Shown one piece after another: positions 16,951-25,968 of a DNA stretch of 64,000 nucleotides; within the stretch, counting starts at the first letter, position 1, and each line of letters opens with the position of its first letter. The stretch lies in contig JAAZFC010000070.1 in NCBI GenBank assembly GCA_012511955.1, forward strand, positions 1 through 64,000, read 5' to 3'. The DNA is from Fibrobacter sp. (GTDB taxonomy: Bacteria > Fibrobacterota > Fibrobacteria > Fibrobacterales > Fibrobacteraceae). A model generated the notes under the pieces. It ran no database searches, was not told the DNA's origin, and saw nothing but the letters and a program-made list of their open reading frames with translations. The position numbers and the translations under genes are program-made.

Positions 16951-17552
16951 ATAAACAAGTTTTTATTGTAGCCACTGCTAATGCAGGTAAGTTGCGTGAG
17001 TTCAGCCAAGCTTTGGGAACAGAATATTACGATTTTAAAACCATGCAGGAAATGGGTTTTGAACGAGAAATTCTTGAGAATGGAGAAAGTTTTGCAGAAA
17101 ATTCTTTGATTAAAGCTAAGACAGTCTATGATTTTTTGCGGGAAAAGGGGATAAAGGTAGCGGTGCTAGCCGATGATAGTGGTTTAGCAGTTCAAGCTTT
17201 AGATGGTGCACCAGGGGTGCATAGTGCTCGTTATGCTGGGCCAGAAGCCACAGATGCGGATAATAATGCAAAGCTATTACATGAGCTAACTTCTCAGACA
17301 AATCGAGGAGCTAGTTTTGTATGCTGGTTGAGCTACATAGATTCTACAGGTGAAGTTTATCAGTTTAAAGGTGAATGCCCGGGAACTATTCTCCACGCAC
17401 CCCAAGGGGAGCAAGGTTTTGGTTACGACCCTTTATTCCAGCCTAATGGTTTTGCGCAAAGTTTCGCAGAAATGTCGGTGGAGCAAAAAAGGGTTTTAAG
17501 CCATCGCGGTCAGGCCATATCTTTGTTAGAACAGTTTTTACAAAGTCCGTGA
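16947..17552 (+). CDS. rdgB: XTP/dITP pyrophosphatase (Ham1/RdgB)
   Basis: A 201-residue house-cleaning nucleotidase that hydrolyses non-canonical purine triphosphates. The N-terminal ATANAGKLREF motif corresponds to the family T-x-N-x-x-K signature. DDSGLAVQALDGAPGVHSARYAG carries the metal-binding acids, and SHRGQA lies near the C-terminus. The start overlaps the hemerythrin stop by 4 bases. The 3' end overlaps the convergent Fur-family gene by 43 bases. Confidence 0.95.
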   Translation: MNKQVFIVATANAGKLREFSQALGTEYYDFKTMQEMGFEREILENGESFAENSLIKAKTVYDFLREKGIKVAVLADDSGLAVQALDGAPGVHSARYAGPEATDADNNAKLLHELTSQTNRGASFVCWLSYIDSTGEVYQFKGECPGTILHAPQGEQGFGYDPLFQPNGFAQSFAEMSVEQKRVLSHRGQAISLLEQFLQSP

Positions 17553-17956
17553 ATTTGGATTTGAAAACTGTCTAGCTTAAAGTGATGCTGCTTACAAAGC
17601 ACTGCAATAAAACGCTCTAGTTCTGCAGAGTAAACCTCCGTAATATCACCACACTCTCTGCAAACTAAGTGCTCGTGAGGCTTTCCTTTTTCTACTTTTT
17701 CGTAATGCAGGTGCCCATGTCCAAAATCAGCTTCGGTCAAGATTCCCGCCTCAGCCATGAGCTTTAAGTTGCGATATAAAGTAGCTCTGCTCACTTGAAG
17801 CTTGTCTTGCTGCATATAGAAAAGTAAATCTTCGGCACTAAAATGATCACTGCGCTCAAAAATTGCTTGGAGAATAAGCATTCTTTCTTGAGTGACTAAC
17901 ATATTGCGCTTACTCAAAAAACTTTTATATTGTGCTGTGGCCTCTTCTAAAGTCAT
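17510..17956 (-). CDS. Fur-family transcriptional regulator
   Basis: A 148-residue Fur-type repressor. The N-terminal winged helix holds the recognition segment QVSRATLYRNLKLMAEAGI. The HLHYE and PHEHLVC blocks carry metal ligands, and two CxxC pairs (CRECG and CKNCS) form the structural zinc site. Which member it is (Fur, PerR or Zur) cannot be decided from sequence alone. A TACATTA-GA-TAATGTA palindrome 35 bases upstream of the start suggests autoregulation. The 3' end runs into convergent rdgB. Confidence 0.92.
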   Translation of the reverse strand: MTLEEATAQYKSFLSKRNMLVTQERMLILQAIFERSDHFSAEDLLFYMQQDKLQVSRATLYRNLKLMAEAGILTEADFGHGHLHYEKVEKGKPHEHLVCRECGDITEVYSAELERFIAVLCKQHHFKLDSFQIQIHGLCKNCSNKDMA

Positions 17957-17990
17957 AAATGTTTCACCAAAAGCGTAAAAACTTAAAGTT

Positions 17991-18006
17991 TACATTAGAT
18001 AATGTA
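17991..18006. promoter_or_regulatory. TACATTA-N2-TAATGTA palindrome upstream of the Fur-family gene
   Basis: A perfect 7-2-7 inverted repeat lies between the Fur-family gene start (17956) and the end of lysC. Its size, AT-richness and location resemble Fur/PerR-type operators, so it is a likely self-regulatory site. No binding data exist. Confidence 0.5.
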
Positions 18007-18031
18007 GTTAGAACTTTAGTATTGTGCTAGT

Positions 18032-19351
18032 TTAGCGCATAAAAGCACGATAAATGGTGTTTATAGCATTTTCAAAGTCGCAATGGTCAACACCAATGAT
18101 TATGTTGATTTCAGAACTACCTTGATCAATAATGCGGATATTGATTTCGGCCTCGGCAATAGCTTGGAAAAGCGTTGCGGCTACGCCAATTTTGTTGGTC
18201 ATTCCATGGCCTACAGTGGCGATTAGAGCTATATCTTTAGAAACTTTAATTAAATCGACATTTAATTGCTGTTGTATTTTTTCTAAAACTTCGGATTCGA
18301 CTTTTTCGAAGTGGCTTTGCTCTAAAATTACTGACATGGAGTCAATGCCTGCGGGGGCGAGTTCCCATGATAAATTAAGTTCCTCTAAAATCACCATTAA
18401 ACGCCGTCCAAAACCGCGTTCTTTGTTCATCATGAATTTTTCTACATGAAGCATGGCAAAGCCTTTACGACCAGCTACTCCAGTAATTACATGGGAATAT
18501 TTATCAGTTTGTGGAATAATTAAAGTGCCTGCATCTGCAGGTTTATTAGTGTTTTTGATGCTTATAGGAATGTTCTTATCTCTACAAGGCGTAATAGCTT
18601 CATCATGCAAAACGCTAGCCCCTGAGTATGCTAGTTCGCGAATTTCCGCATAGCTAACATGAGTCATGGGTAAAGGATTTTCCACTATATTGGGATTGGC
18701 CATTAATAAGCCAGAAACATCAGTCCAGTTTTCATAAAGGGTAGCATCGCAAGCTTTGGCTAAAATAGAGCCTGTGATATCTGATCCGCCTCGACTAAAA
18801 GTTTTAACTTCGCCTTTGGTGTTTGCACCGTAAAATCCAGGGATCACAGTGATTTTATCTGTGTTTATAGTTTCTGCAATGTTGCGATAACTTTCATCGC
18901 TTACTTTATAGCGATTATTAAACTGGATTAGGGGAAAGGCATCTACAAATTCGGCATTTAAAAATTCTGCCATAATTCGAGCGCACAAAAATTCTCCGCG
19001 GGAGACTAAAAAATCTTCCGTAATTTCTTGAGCTTGGCTTTTAAGTTGCTCTTGCAATAAATTTAAGTCTTTCTGCACTTCAGATTGTACGCCTAAATCC
19101 GCAACTATTTCTAAATAACGATCACTAATAAGCTTCCAAGGTTCACTAAAGTCTAGGTTTTTAGTCGCCAAGTCGTAAGTAGAATAAAAAAGGTCTGTGA
19201 GCTTAGTCTCTGTTTCATGGCGTTTACCGGGGGCAGAAACCACTATAATACGACGCCGTTTATCAGAATCTACTATGGTTTTGATTTTTTGAAATTGTTG
19301 AGCGTCAGCAACAGAACTACCACCAAATTTGCAAACCACTAAATCTTTCAC
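18032..19351 (-). CDS. lysC: Aspartate kinase
   Basis: A 439-residue monofunctional aspartokinase that makes aspartyl phosphate, the first step to lysine, threonine and methionine. The N-terminal VCKFGGSSV motif binds ATP, FSRGGSDITGS lies near residue 190, and two ACT-type regulatory segments fill the last 140 residues. The start is GTG at 19351, preceded by an AGAGG site. It is transcribed in the same direction as the Fur-family gene, which begins 75 bases beyond its end. No homoserine dehydrogenase fusion is present. Confidence 0.94.
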   Translation of the reverse strand: MKDLVVCKFGGSSVADAQQFQKIKTIVDSDKRRRIIVVSAPGKRHETETKLTDLFYSTYDLATKNLDFSEPWKLISDRYLEIVADLGVQSEVQKDLNLLQEQLKSQAQEITEDFLVSRGEFLCARIMAEFLNAEFVDAFPLIQFNNRYKVSDESYRNIAETINTDKITVIPGFYGANTKGEVKTFSRGGSDITGSILAKACDATLYENWTDVSGLLMANPNIVENPLPMTHVSYAEIRELAYSGASVLHDEAITPCRDKNIPISIKNTNKPADAGTLIIPQTDKYSHVITGVAGRKGFAMLHVEKFMMNKERGFGRRLMVILEELNLSWELAPAGIDSMSVILEQSHFEKVESEVLEKIQQQLNVDLIKVSKDIALIATVGHGMTNKIGVAATLFQAIAEAEINIRIIDQGSSEINIIIGVDHCDFENAINTIYRAFMR

Positions 19352-19480
19352 AATAAACCTCTAGTTAAATACTTTATTATGTATCAATGCTTAATTGCAT
19401 AGAAAAGATAGTAAGAATGTTTGCTCAGTATTTAGGCTAAATCCTTTTAAAGTAGAGGGAAATTTATTTAACTTTAGTCC

Positions 19481-19873
19481 ATGAGTATTTTTAGTGTTGA
19501 TTTTAAAGTGAGGGATTACGAGTGTGATTTACAAGGGGTGGTAAATAATAGCGTTTACCAAAACTACTTGGAGCATACTAGGCATGAATATTTGTTATCT
19601 CGTGGTCTAGATTTTCCTACCTTAACTGAACAAGGGATTTATTTGGTGGTGGTGCGTGCAGAATTGGATTATCGCAAAGCTCTGCGCCCCCAAGACAGAT
19701 TTCGGGTGACTTTGCACCCTAAATTATACGGCAAATTGCGCGTTATTTTTTACCAAGATATTATTCTTGATAATAGCGAATTAATTTTACAAGCTCAAAT
19801 CACAGCCACAGCTATAAATCCACAAGGCAAACCCATAGCTGTGCCTGAAATTATGCAGAAATTGGTGGAGTAA
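19481..19873 (+). CDS. Acyl-CoA thioesterase, YbgC/4HBT hot-dog family
   Basis: A 130-residue hot-dog protein. The motif DLQGVVNNSVYQNYLEHTRHEYL matches the 4-hydroxybenzoyl-CoA thioesterase active-site region (D-x-x-G-V-V-x-x-x-x-Y), followed by YRKALRPQD. In many Gram-negatives this family member heads the Tol-Pal operon, but here it stands alone, convergent with dsbD and divergent from lysC. The substrate is unknown. Confidence 0.85.
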   Translation: MSIFSVDFKVRDYECDLQGVVNNSVYQNYLEHTRHEYLLSRGLDFPTLTEQGIYLVVVRAELDYRKALRPQDRFRVTLHPKLYGKLRVIFYQDIILDNSELILQAQITATAINPQGKPIAVPEIMQKLVE

Positions 19874-19879
19874 GGCTTT

Positions 19880-21730
19880 TTAATTCATGGAAGGTCCAGC
19901 TTGCAAGAGCGCGTCTTTGATTATATCTGGGGTTAAAATTTCTGGTAAAACTAAAGCTTGTTTCAAGCCTGTGCCATAAACAAGATACAAAGGCACCCCG
20001 CTACGACCGTGTTTGCGCAGTTCTTGGGCGATGGTGGCATCGGTCTTGGTCCAATCTGCTTTTACCATGACCACTTCAAATTCGTTAAAAAGTTCTTTGA
20101 TAGAATTTAGTGAAAGCACCCCTAATTCATTGGCTTTACAAGTTAAACACCAATCTGCAGTAAAATCCACAAATATGGTTTTTCCCTGGGCTTGCAGTTC
20201 TTGTATTAGTTGCGGACTCCAAACATGCCAACCTTGTGCATCTTTAGCCCAGATATCGGTGCTGCTGATGGTGTGGGCCTTTTCTTCTTGTTTAAGGGCG
20301 GGTTGCACAGCATAAAACCATCCTCCCAGGGCTAAAATCACCAAAATTAGCCATGATAGCAAAACATGGCTAGCTTTTTTACCAGGTGCTCCCAAAAAGC
20401 CGATAATCCACGCTCCAAAGCCTAGCAACAATAAAAGCACTAAAGTTGCAACTACAACATTTAAAGCGGTGGCTTTTCCTAAAACCCATAGCAGCCACAC
20501 CGCTGTTCCCATTAACAAGAAGCCCAAGAATTGTTTAAAAAGCAGCATCCAAGATCCTGGTTTAGGTAGCCAAGATAAACTTCGTGGGAAAATCGCAAAA
20601 ATCATAAAGGGAAAAGCCAAACCTAGCGCGGTGGCGGTAAAAAACAGAAATAAAATTAAGGGTGGCCGACTAAAAGCAAAGCCCATGGCTGAGCCTAAAA
20701 AAGGCGCTGAACAAGGGGTGGCGAGTAAGGTCATCAAAACACCGTTAAAAAAGGCCCCGCCAAAGCCAGATTTACTGGTGAGTTTACCCATACCCGTTTG
20801 CGTGGAACTAGGCAACCAAATTTCGTAAACACCAAACAGATTTAGGGCAAATAAAACCATCAAAATTGTCATAAGCAGCAAAAATATGGGGTTTTGGAAC
20901 TGAAATCCCCATCCAGCATGTCCTCCAGCTGTTTGCACTAAAATAATCGCCCCGGCTAAAACCCAAAAAGAAATTAATACCCCAGCGGTCATGGTGAAAG
21001 TTAGTCCTAAAAGACGACGGCGAGATTCTTGAGCTTGTTGGGTAAGACTTAGAACTTTAATGGAAAGTACGGGTAGCACACAGGGCATTAAATTGAGTAT
21101 TAAACCGCCTATAAATGCAAAAAGTAACATTAAAAGCCAGGTGGGGCGGTTTTTAGAATTTGCGGTATCGTCGCTTAAAGTGGTGGTATTTAAAAGCGGA
21201 GCTTCATCTTTGAAAGAGTTTTTTTTTAGAGTAGATGTCCCTAATTGCTCTGAAAATTTAACTTCTATTTCTGTGGGTGCCAGGCACATTCCTTGGCTAC
21301 AAGCTTGATAGTTCAATGTTGCAACGGTTGAAATGCTATCATAATCGTCCTTAAGTTCAGCAATGGGTAGAATAATGCTAAATGTATCGGAAAAAGTAGA
21401 GATTTCCATATCTAAGGCATCAATAAACTCTTTTTGGGCAGTGGGGTAAATAGTCGGAGCATAAGTTATGCCTGTAGCAGTGGCATTTACCGTGGTTGGC
21501 ACCAAAAAATCATCCCCTGGGGCATTGGAGTTTATACTCCAGCCAGAATCCACTTGCAATCTTAATTGCAGGTATGAATCTTCACTTAAAGTTCCTTGGG
21601 AATAAAAGATTTCTACTCTGGGTTCATTCATATCTTGACCAAAATCAAAGGCAGAAATGTCCGTTTGGGCAAAAATATTTGAACACCAAAAGAGTAAACA
21701 AAGCAAACAAATGTTTTCAAAATGCTTCAT
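19880..21730 (-). CDS. dsbD: Thiol:disulfide interchange protein DsbD-like
   Basis: A 616-residue protein moving reducing power from the cytoplasm to the periplasm. In order it has a signal peptide ending IFAQ, an N-terminal immunoglobulin-like domain with a C-x-x-x-x-C pair (ACSQGMC), a core of about eight membrane segments beginning LMPCVLPVLSIK and including ATPCSAPFLG, and a C-terminal thioredoxin domain with DWCLTC. All three redox centres are therefore present. A longer frame opens at TTG 21745, but GGAG lies just inside it, so the ATG at 21730 is the better start. It is divergent from the ECF sigma gene. Confidence 0.93.
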   Translation of the reverse strand: MKHFENICLLCLLFWCSNIFAQTDISAFDFGQDMNEPRVEIFYSQGTLSEDSYLQLRLQVDSGWSINSNAPGDDFLVPTTVNATATGITYAPTIYPTAQKEFIDALDMEISTFSDTFSIILPIAELKDDYDSISTVATLNYQACSQGMCLAPTEIEVKFSEQLGTSTLKKNSFKDEAPLLNTTTLSDDTANSKNRPTWLLMLLFAFIGGLILNLMPCVLPVLSIKVLSLTQQAQESRRRLLGLTFTMTAGVLISFWVLAGAIILVQTAGGHAGWGFQFQNPIFLLLMTILMVLFALNLFGVYEIWLPSSTQTGMGKLTSKSGFGGAFFNGVLMTLLATPCSAPFLGSAMGFAFSRPPLILFLFFTATALGLAFPFMIFAIFPRSLSWLPKPGSWMLLFKQFLGFLLMGTAVWLLWVLGKATALNVVVATLVLLLLLGFGAWIIGFLGAPGKKASHVLLSWLILVILALGGWFYAVQPALKQEEKAHTISSTDIWAKDAQGWHVWSPQLIQELQAQGKTIFVDFTADWCLTCKANELGVLSLNSIKELFNEFEVVMVKADWTKTDATIAQELRKHGRSGVPLYLVYGTGLKQALVLPEILTPDIIKDALLQAGPSMN

Positions 21731-21846
21731 AATGGGTATCTCCAAGGCTATAAAATAAGAAAAGTTACAAAAAAAAGTAACTGATACTAAATTGTTTTTG
21801 TTGGAAAATCAGGAAGTGTCTTATATGTTTTTTTTAAGGAGCTGAA

Positions 21847-22521
21847 ATGAATATAAGGCGGGAGGGTCTCCACTTCAAAATTGCTGAGTTATATAAAAAT
21901 AATGCTATGAAAGTCTATAGAGTATGTTATAGGTATGTAAAAAGCCATCAAATAGCCCTTGAACTACGGCAAGAGGTTTTTTTCAGGGTTTTTAAAAAAT
22001 ATCATACATTAAGAAATTTAAAAGCTGTGAATTCATGGTTGTATAGGATTGCTGTAAATATCAGTTTAGATTATTTAAGGAGTCAAAAAAGACGGCCTAT
22101 TTTGATTTCATTGGGTGATTCTGGGTCTCCACAACATGAAGTTAAAGATAATACGCCAACTGCTGATAAGCAGTTGGAGTTAGAAAGTGAATTAAATTAT
22201 CACTTAAGGGAATTAGACAATTTTACTAGGGAAGTAGTAGATTTGCGTTATGTTATGGGTATGACTTTACGAGAAATAGCTAAGCATAAAGGCGTTTCCA
22301 CTAGACAAGTGCGCAATTATATGTCGAGTTTTGATCGAAAAATGCGTAAATACCGTAGGGTTATTGGCCATAATGGCCAAAGAAAAGGTAACTTTGCTAA
22401 ATGCCCTTACTCTTATTCATCTTATGCACAACCATTGTCGCTACGGCGACCACCTGGGAATCGTGGTCTGCACCATACGACTATCACGGCGCTACATTCA
22501 GTGAGGGAGAAATATGGATAG
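21847..22521 (+). CDS. ECF-type RNA polymerase sigma factor with out-of-frame C-terminal extension
   Basis: The 224-residue protein has sigma region 2 at about residues 12-80 (ELRQEVFFRVFKKY, then NSWLYRIAVNISLDYLR) and region 4 at about 115-170 (TREVVDLRYVMGMTLREIA, then TRQVRNYMSSFDRKM). The recognisable sigma ends near residue 178. The last 45 or so residues are read through the beginning of the next gene in another frame and look non-homologous. AAGGAGCTGAAATG gives a strong start. No anti-sigma gene follows; instead a secreted propeller protein overlaps by 121 bases, suggesting coupled expression. Confidence 0.85.
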   Translation: MNIRREGLHFKIAELYKNNAMKVYRVCYRYVKSHQIALELRQEVFFRVFKKYHTLRNLKAVNSWLYRIAVNISLDYLRSQKRRPILISLGDSGSPQHEVKDNTPTADKQLELESELNYHLRELDNFTREVVDLRYVMGMTLREIAKHKGVSTRQVRNYMSSFDRKMRKYRRVIGHNGQRKGNFAKCPYSYSSYAQPLSLRRPPGNRGLHHTTITALHSVREKYG

Positions 22522-24632
22522 CTACTGATGGTGGCCTGCGTTCAATAGATTTAAAGACGGATAAAACCCAGACTTTTGTCGCATCCGATGGCTTAGAAGA
22601 AACAAGCCAAGTTGCAGTTGCAGTGGATGAAGAACAAAATGTTATAGTGCTTTCAAAGTCAGGGCTTTTGGCGCAATTAAAAAAAGGTCAAAAAAGATTT
22701 AATGTATTGTCGCGGTCTATGGTGGAAAAAGCTGATATTCCATTAAAAAATGGCTTACATTTACGACCAGGTTTTGCTGTGATAGCTTTTGAGCATCGCG
22801 TGGTAATTTTTGATTTAAAAAAAAGAACAGCTGTTATCACTTTTACGCAAATGGCAAGTTTTAATGCCATTCAAGAGAAGATTGTTGGTATTGTTTTGCA
22901 CAAGGATACCCTTTTTGTAGCAAATTCGCAAAAAGTTTTTAAGCGTTTTATAGATTTTCCCAACTTGGCAAGCGATCTCCGTTTAGCAGATCCATCAACT
23001 TGGGATGAACTAAAGCATCAATCGCCAAAAGTGGGAAGCATATTTTATGACCATAAAAAAGGCATACAAGTGAGCGAGTATAAGGCTTTTACCTATAGCT
23101 TGAGTAATGGCAAATTCGATCAGGTTATCACAGATGAAAAAGTAGGCGTGTGGGTTAATGGAGATTCTCTAAAGTTTAAAGATTTTTGGGATGAAGATGA
23201 AGTGTTTCTTCCCCAATGGATGGGAGTCAATCCCTTAGATTCATGCAGGTGGATTTTGAGTTCCGATCAAATTTGGCAGCATTGTAAGGGCAAAACAACT
23301 TTATGGAAAGATCCTAACGAGTTTCCTGCGGGAGTGGTAACCACAGTTAGCGTGCGCCCGGGGATAGAATTTGTGGCTTGGATGCACCCTTATCAAGTGA
23401 AGATTCCAGTAAATGGTGATTTTATAGCTTATGATTTTCGCTATGGTTCCCACTATTTCGATGATTCTAAAGGGCAAGATGCCAACCAGCCGCTTAAAAC
23501 CATGGTAATTAACGATGCGGGTTTTGTTTTTACAGGAACATGGGGTGGAAGTGTGTTTTCTCGAAGTCCCGACGACTATTTTTATAGAAATTTTCATAAA
23601 GCCAATGGAGACTGTATGGATTCATGGTCTGGGGATTATTCTATAGTGCGTGGGGTGAACAAGACATTAAATGAAAATACCATGTTCTTTAGCTATTGGG
23701 GTGAGACGGGAGAAAATAATTATGGCATAGCCTGGTTAGATGATGAGCATAATCTCTATTGCGGCAATGATATAGGTTCTTCCATGGTTTCTGGTCCCAT
23801 ATTATCCATTAAAAATAGCAAAGGTAATTACGATGTTTTTTCGGTCTATGAACATGGTATCGGCGCTTGGGATGGAGATATGGATTTTATGACTTTGGCG
23901 CCTACGAGAAGCAAAGAGTTAAAAGTAGTAAAGCGTCAAAAAGTATATACTGGCGCTTTAGGTTACGCTCGAGATATTAGCTGGGACACCAAAAACGGAC
24001 GCTTATGGTTAGCAGGGATTTCGCATTTGGGTTATTACGAACCTGGTACAGATTCGGTGATTATTCCTTTGAGTATTCGCGGCATAGAGTCTGCTGAATA
24101 CACTGCTTTAGAGGTGGATAGACATGGTGATTTGTGGGTGGGTACTCGTAGTCATGGAGTTTTTCACATTAAATTGCAAAATAACATGGCTGATTCTTTA
24201 CTTGCCACCAATATTACTAGCAAGGACGGTTTACTTTCAAACACCGTTTTAGATTTAGCCATAGACGGTGCTTTAGGTAGGGTGATTTTTGCTCATGATA
24301 TAGGAGTTTCGGTTTACCACACATTTGCTGTGCGTTTCGATGAGGGGTATTTGGAAGAAAACTCAAAACCCATTAAAGTTTATCCCAACCCCTTTAGGCC
24401 AGGAAAACATCAATATGTTACCATAGATAATATTAATTCCACTGGAGCCTTTAATTTATTCAACTCCGCAGGCAAAGTGGTAAAAACATTTTCTAGTGCA
24501 GAAATGGTGGGTGGCGGTGTGAAATGGGATGGTATTATGGCCAATGGAGAACTTGCGCCTCCAGGGGTTTATCATTATGTGGTACGGCATAATAACAAAG
24601 CCCATCGCGGACGACTTTTGATAATTCGCTAA
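22401..24632 (+). CDS. Secreted beta-propeller protein with FlgD/T9SS-like C-terminal tail
   Basis: A 743-residue exported protein: signal peptide of about 17 residues, then repeated segments resembling two-component-regulator-propeller (ligand-binding) repeats, such as IWIATDGGLRSIDL, RLWLAGISHLGYYE and DLWVGTRSHGVFHI. The last 85 residues form an Ig-like domain, starting at KVYPNPFRPGK and containing GAFNLFNSAGKVVK and GVYHYVVRHN. This type of tail is found at the C-terminus of FlgD and of many type IX-secreted proteins. It was probably exported to the surface. The start overlaps the sigma gene by 121 bases, with an AAAAGG site upstream. Confidence 0.82.
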   Translation: MPLLLFILCTTIVATATTWESWSAPYDYHGATFSEGEIWIATDGGLRSIDLKTDKTQTFVASDGLEETSQVAVAVDEEQNVIVLSKSGLLAQLKKGQKRFNVLSRSMVEKADIPLKNGLHLRPGFAVIAFEHRVVIFDLKKRTAVITFTQMASFNAIQEKIVGIVLHKDTLFVANSQKVFKRFIDFPNLASDLRLADPSTWDELKHQSPKVGSIFYDHKKGIQVSEYKAFTYSLSNGKFDQVITDEKVGVWVNGDSLKFKDFWDEDEVFLPQWMGVNPLDSCRWILSSDQIWQHCKGKTTLWKDPNEFPAGVVTTVSVRPGIEFVAWMHPYQVKIPVNGDFIAYDFRYGSHYFDDSKGQDANQPLKTMVINDAGFVFTGTWGGSVFSRSPDDYFYRNFHKANGDCMDSWSGDYSIVRGVNKTLNENTMFFSYWGETGENNYGIAWLDDEHNLYCGNDIGSSMVSGPILSIKNSKGNYDVFSVYEHGIGAWDGDMDFMTLAPTRSKELKVVKRQKVYTGALGYARDISWDTKNGRLWLAGISHLGYYEPGTDSVIIPLSIRGIESAEYTALEVDRHGDLWVGTRSHGVFHIKLQNNMADSLLATNITSKDGLLSNTVLDLAIDGALGRVIFAHDIGVSVYHTFAVRFDEGYLEENSKPIKVYPNPFRPGKHQYVTIDNINSTGAFNLFNSAGKVVKTFSSAEMVGGGVKWDGIMANGELAPPGVYHYVVRHNNKAHRGRLLIIR

Positions 24633-24633
24633 T

Positions 24634-25746
24634 ATGATGGAAACAAAGCAAAATAAGCATTTAGTACTAGTTTATGTGCAAAATCCATGGTATTATCCGC
24701 ATATAGAACGCCATTGGCGCGCATTGAGTAAAAAATATGTACAAATAACAGTTTTGGCGTGCTTTTCTGAAGCACCACAGCAGTCTTTGTCCGAAGTGAA
24801 TTTCGTTTCAATGGGGGAATTGCCTCAGGGAATTATAGGTTTTTTGAAGTTTATGTTAAAAGTATGGCGTTGGTTGCTTTGGCATAAGTGGGATATTTGT
24901 CAAGCTACGGATCCACCGTGCTTATTTCCCGCAGCTTTAGTTTCCAAAATAAAATTTAGGCCTTTGGTGTATTTTTCCATGGAGTTATTTCAACATACTC
25001 CAGCTTTGACTAACAAAAAACTTAAAAGGAAAATTTGGTACAAATTAGAGAAGTTTGGGGTGAAAAATAGCTCTAAAGTAGTTACTGTTAATCAAAGTGT
25101 AGCCGATCGCCTGCAAGCTAAATTTAAGCTAAACACAGTAAATGTAGTGCGCAGCATTCCAGAAGTGCAAAAAGAGCAAAAAGCTCCAGTGAATTTAAGA
25201 AGTCGCTTTACTTTAGCCGAAGATGATTTTATCTTAATATATCAAGGGGCCTTAGAGCCAGGGCGTGGCATAGAGTTTTGTTGCGATGCTCTGAAACAAA
25301 GATCAAAAGTTCATTTTATCATTTTAGGTTTGGGTGAATTAGAGTCTTGGGTACAAGAGCGGGCAGAAAAGCAAAGCAATGTGCATTATGCTGGAGCTTT
25401 TGATTTTGTTGAACTAATGCGTTGGGCAACAGGGGCTCAAGCTGGCTTGGTATGGATTGAACCCATTGCCGAAAGTTATAGGCTATCCTTACCGGGCAAG
25501 CTTTTTGAATACATGCACAATTTAACCCCTGTGTTAGCTTCGCCTTTGCCTGAAATTTCACGCATTGTGCAGGAGTATCAGGTGGGAATTGTGGCAAAAG
25601 ATCTGAAAAAAGAGGGTTTTTTGCAAGCTTTGGATGCGCTAGTGGCAAAAAAAGATAATTTTGGGGAAGATTTACTTCGTGCGCAAAAGGAGTTATCTTG
25701 GGAGCAAGAACAGAAAAAGCTATTGGAGGTGTATCATGGGTTTTAA
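24634..25746 (+). CDS. Glycosyltransferase, GT4-like
   Basis: A 370-residue protein with a GT-B layout. The N-terminal half ends in VVTVNQSVADRL and the C-terminal half begins with ILIYQGALEPGRGIEF, followed by LSLPGKLFEYMHNLTPVLAS, the usual nucleotide-sugar-binding block. It probably adds a sugar to an envelope polysaccharide or lipid; donor and acceptor are unknown. It starts one base after the propeller gene stop and overlaps the next lipoprotein by 11 bases. Confidence 0.82.
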   Translation: MMETKQNKHLVLVYVQNPWYYPHIERHWRALSKKYVQITVLACFSEAPQQSLSEVNFVSMGELPQGIIGFLKFMLKVWRWLLWHKWDICQATDPPCLFPAALVSKIKFRPLVYFSMELFQHTPALTNKKLKRKIWYKLEKFGVKNSSKVVTVNQSVADRLQAKFKLNTVNVVRSIPEVQKEQKAPVNLRSRFTLAEDDFILIYQGALEPGRGIEFCCDALKQRSKVHFIILGLGELESWVQERAEKQSNVHYAGAFDFVELMRWATGAQAGLVWIEPIAESYRLSLPGKLFEYMHNLTPVLASPLPEISRIVQEYQVGIVAKDLKKEGFLQALDALVAKKDNFGEDLLRAQKELSWEQEQKKLLEVYHGF

Positions 25747-25966
25747 AAGTCTTTGTTGGGGATTCGCAGTGCTTTGCTTAGTTTCTTGTGCATCTCATAG
25801 GCAAAATGCGGTGTGTAGTGAAATTCGCTATAGATTGGATAATATGGATTATAATGACGATCAAAAAGAGTGGATAGAAGAAGAATGGCGCGCTTGCATA
25901 GCTGAGCGCGACTCGTTGGCGATTATAGATGGAGAAAAATACGAAACTTTGCTAGAAGAGTACTAA
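25736..25966 (+). CDS. Small hypothetical lipoprotein
   Basis: A 76-residue protein with a lipoprotein signal (MGFKSLCWGFAVLCLVSC) and cysteine at residue 18, followed by a short acidic, helical tail. No family is recognised. A strong GGAGG site at 25725-25729 fixes the ATG at 25736, within the end of the upstream glycosyltransferase. A longer frame opening at 25661 would place this signal internally and is rejected. Confidence 0.7.
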   Translation: MGFKSLCWGFAVLCLVSCASHRQNAVCSEIRYRLDNMDYNDDQKEWIEEEWRACIAERDSLAIIDGEKYETLLEEY

Positions 25967-25968
25967 TA

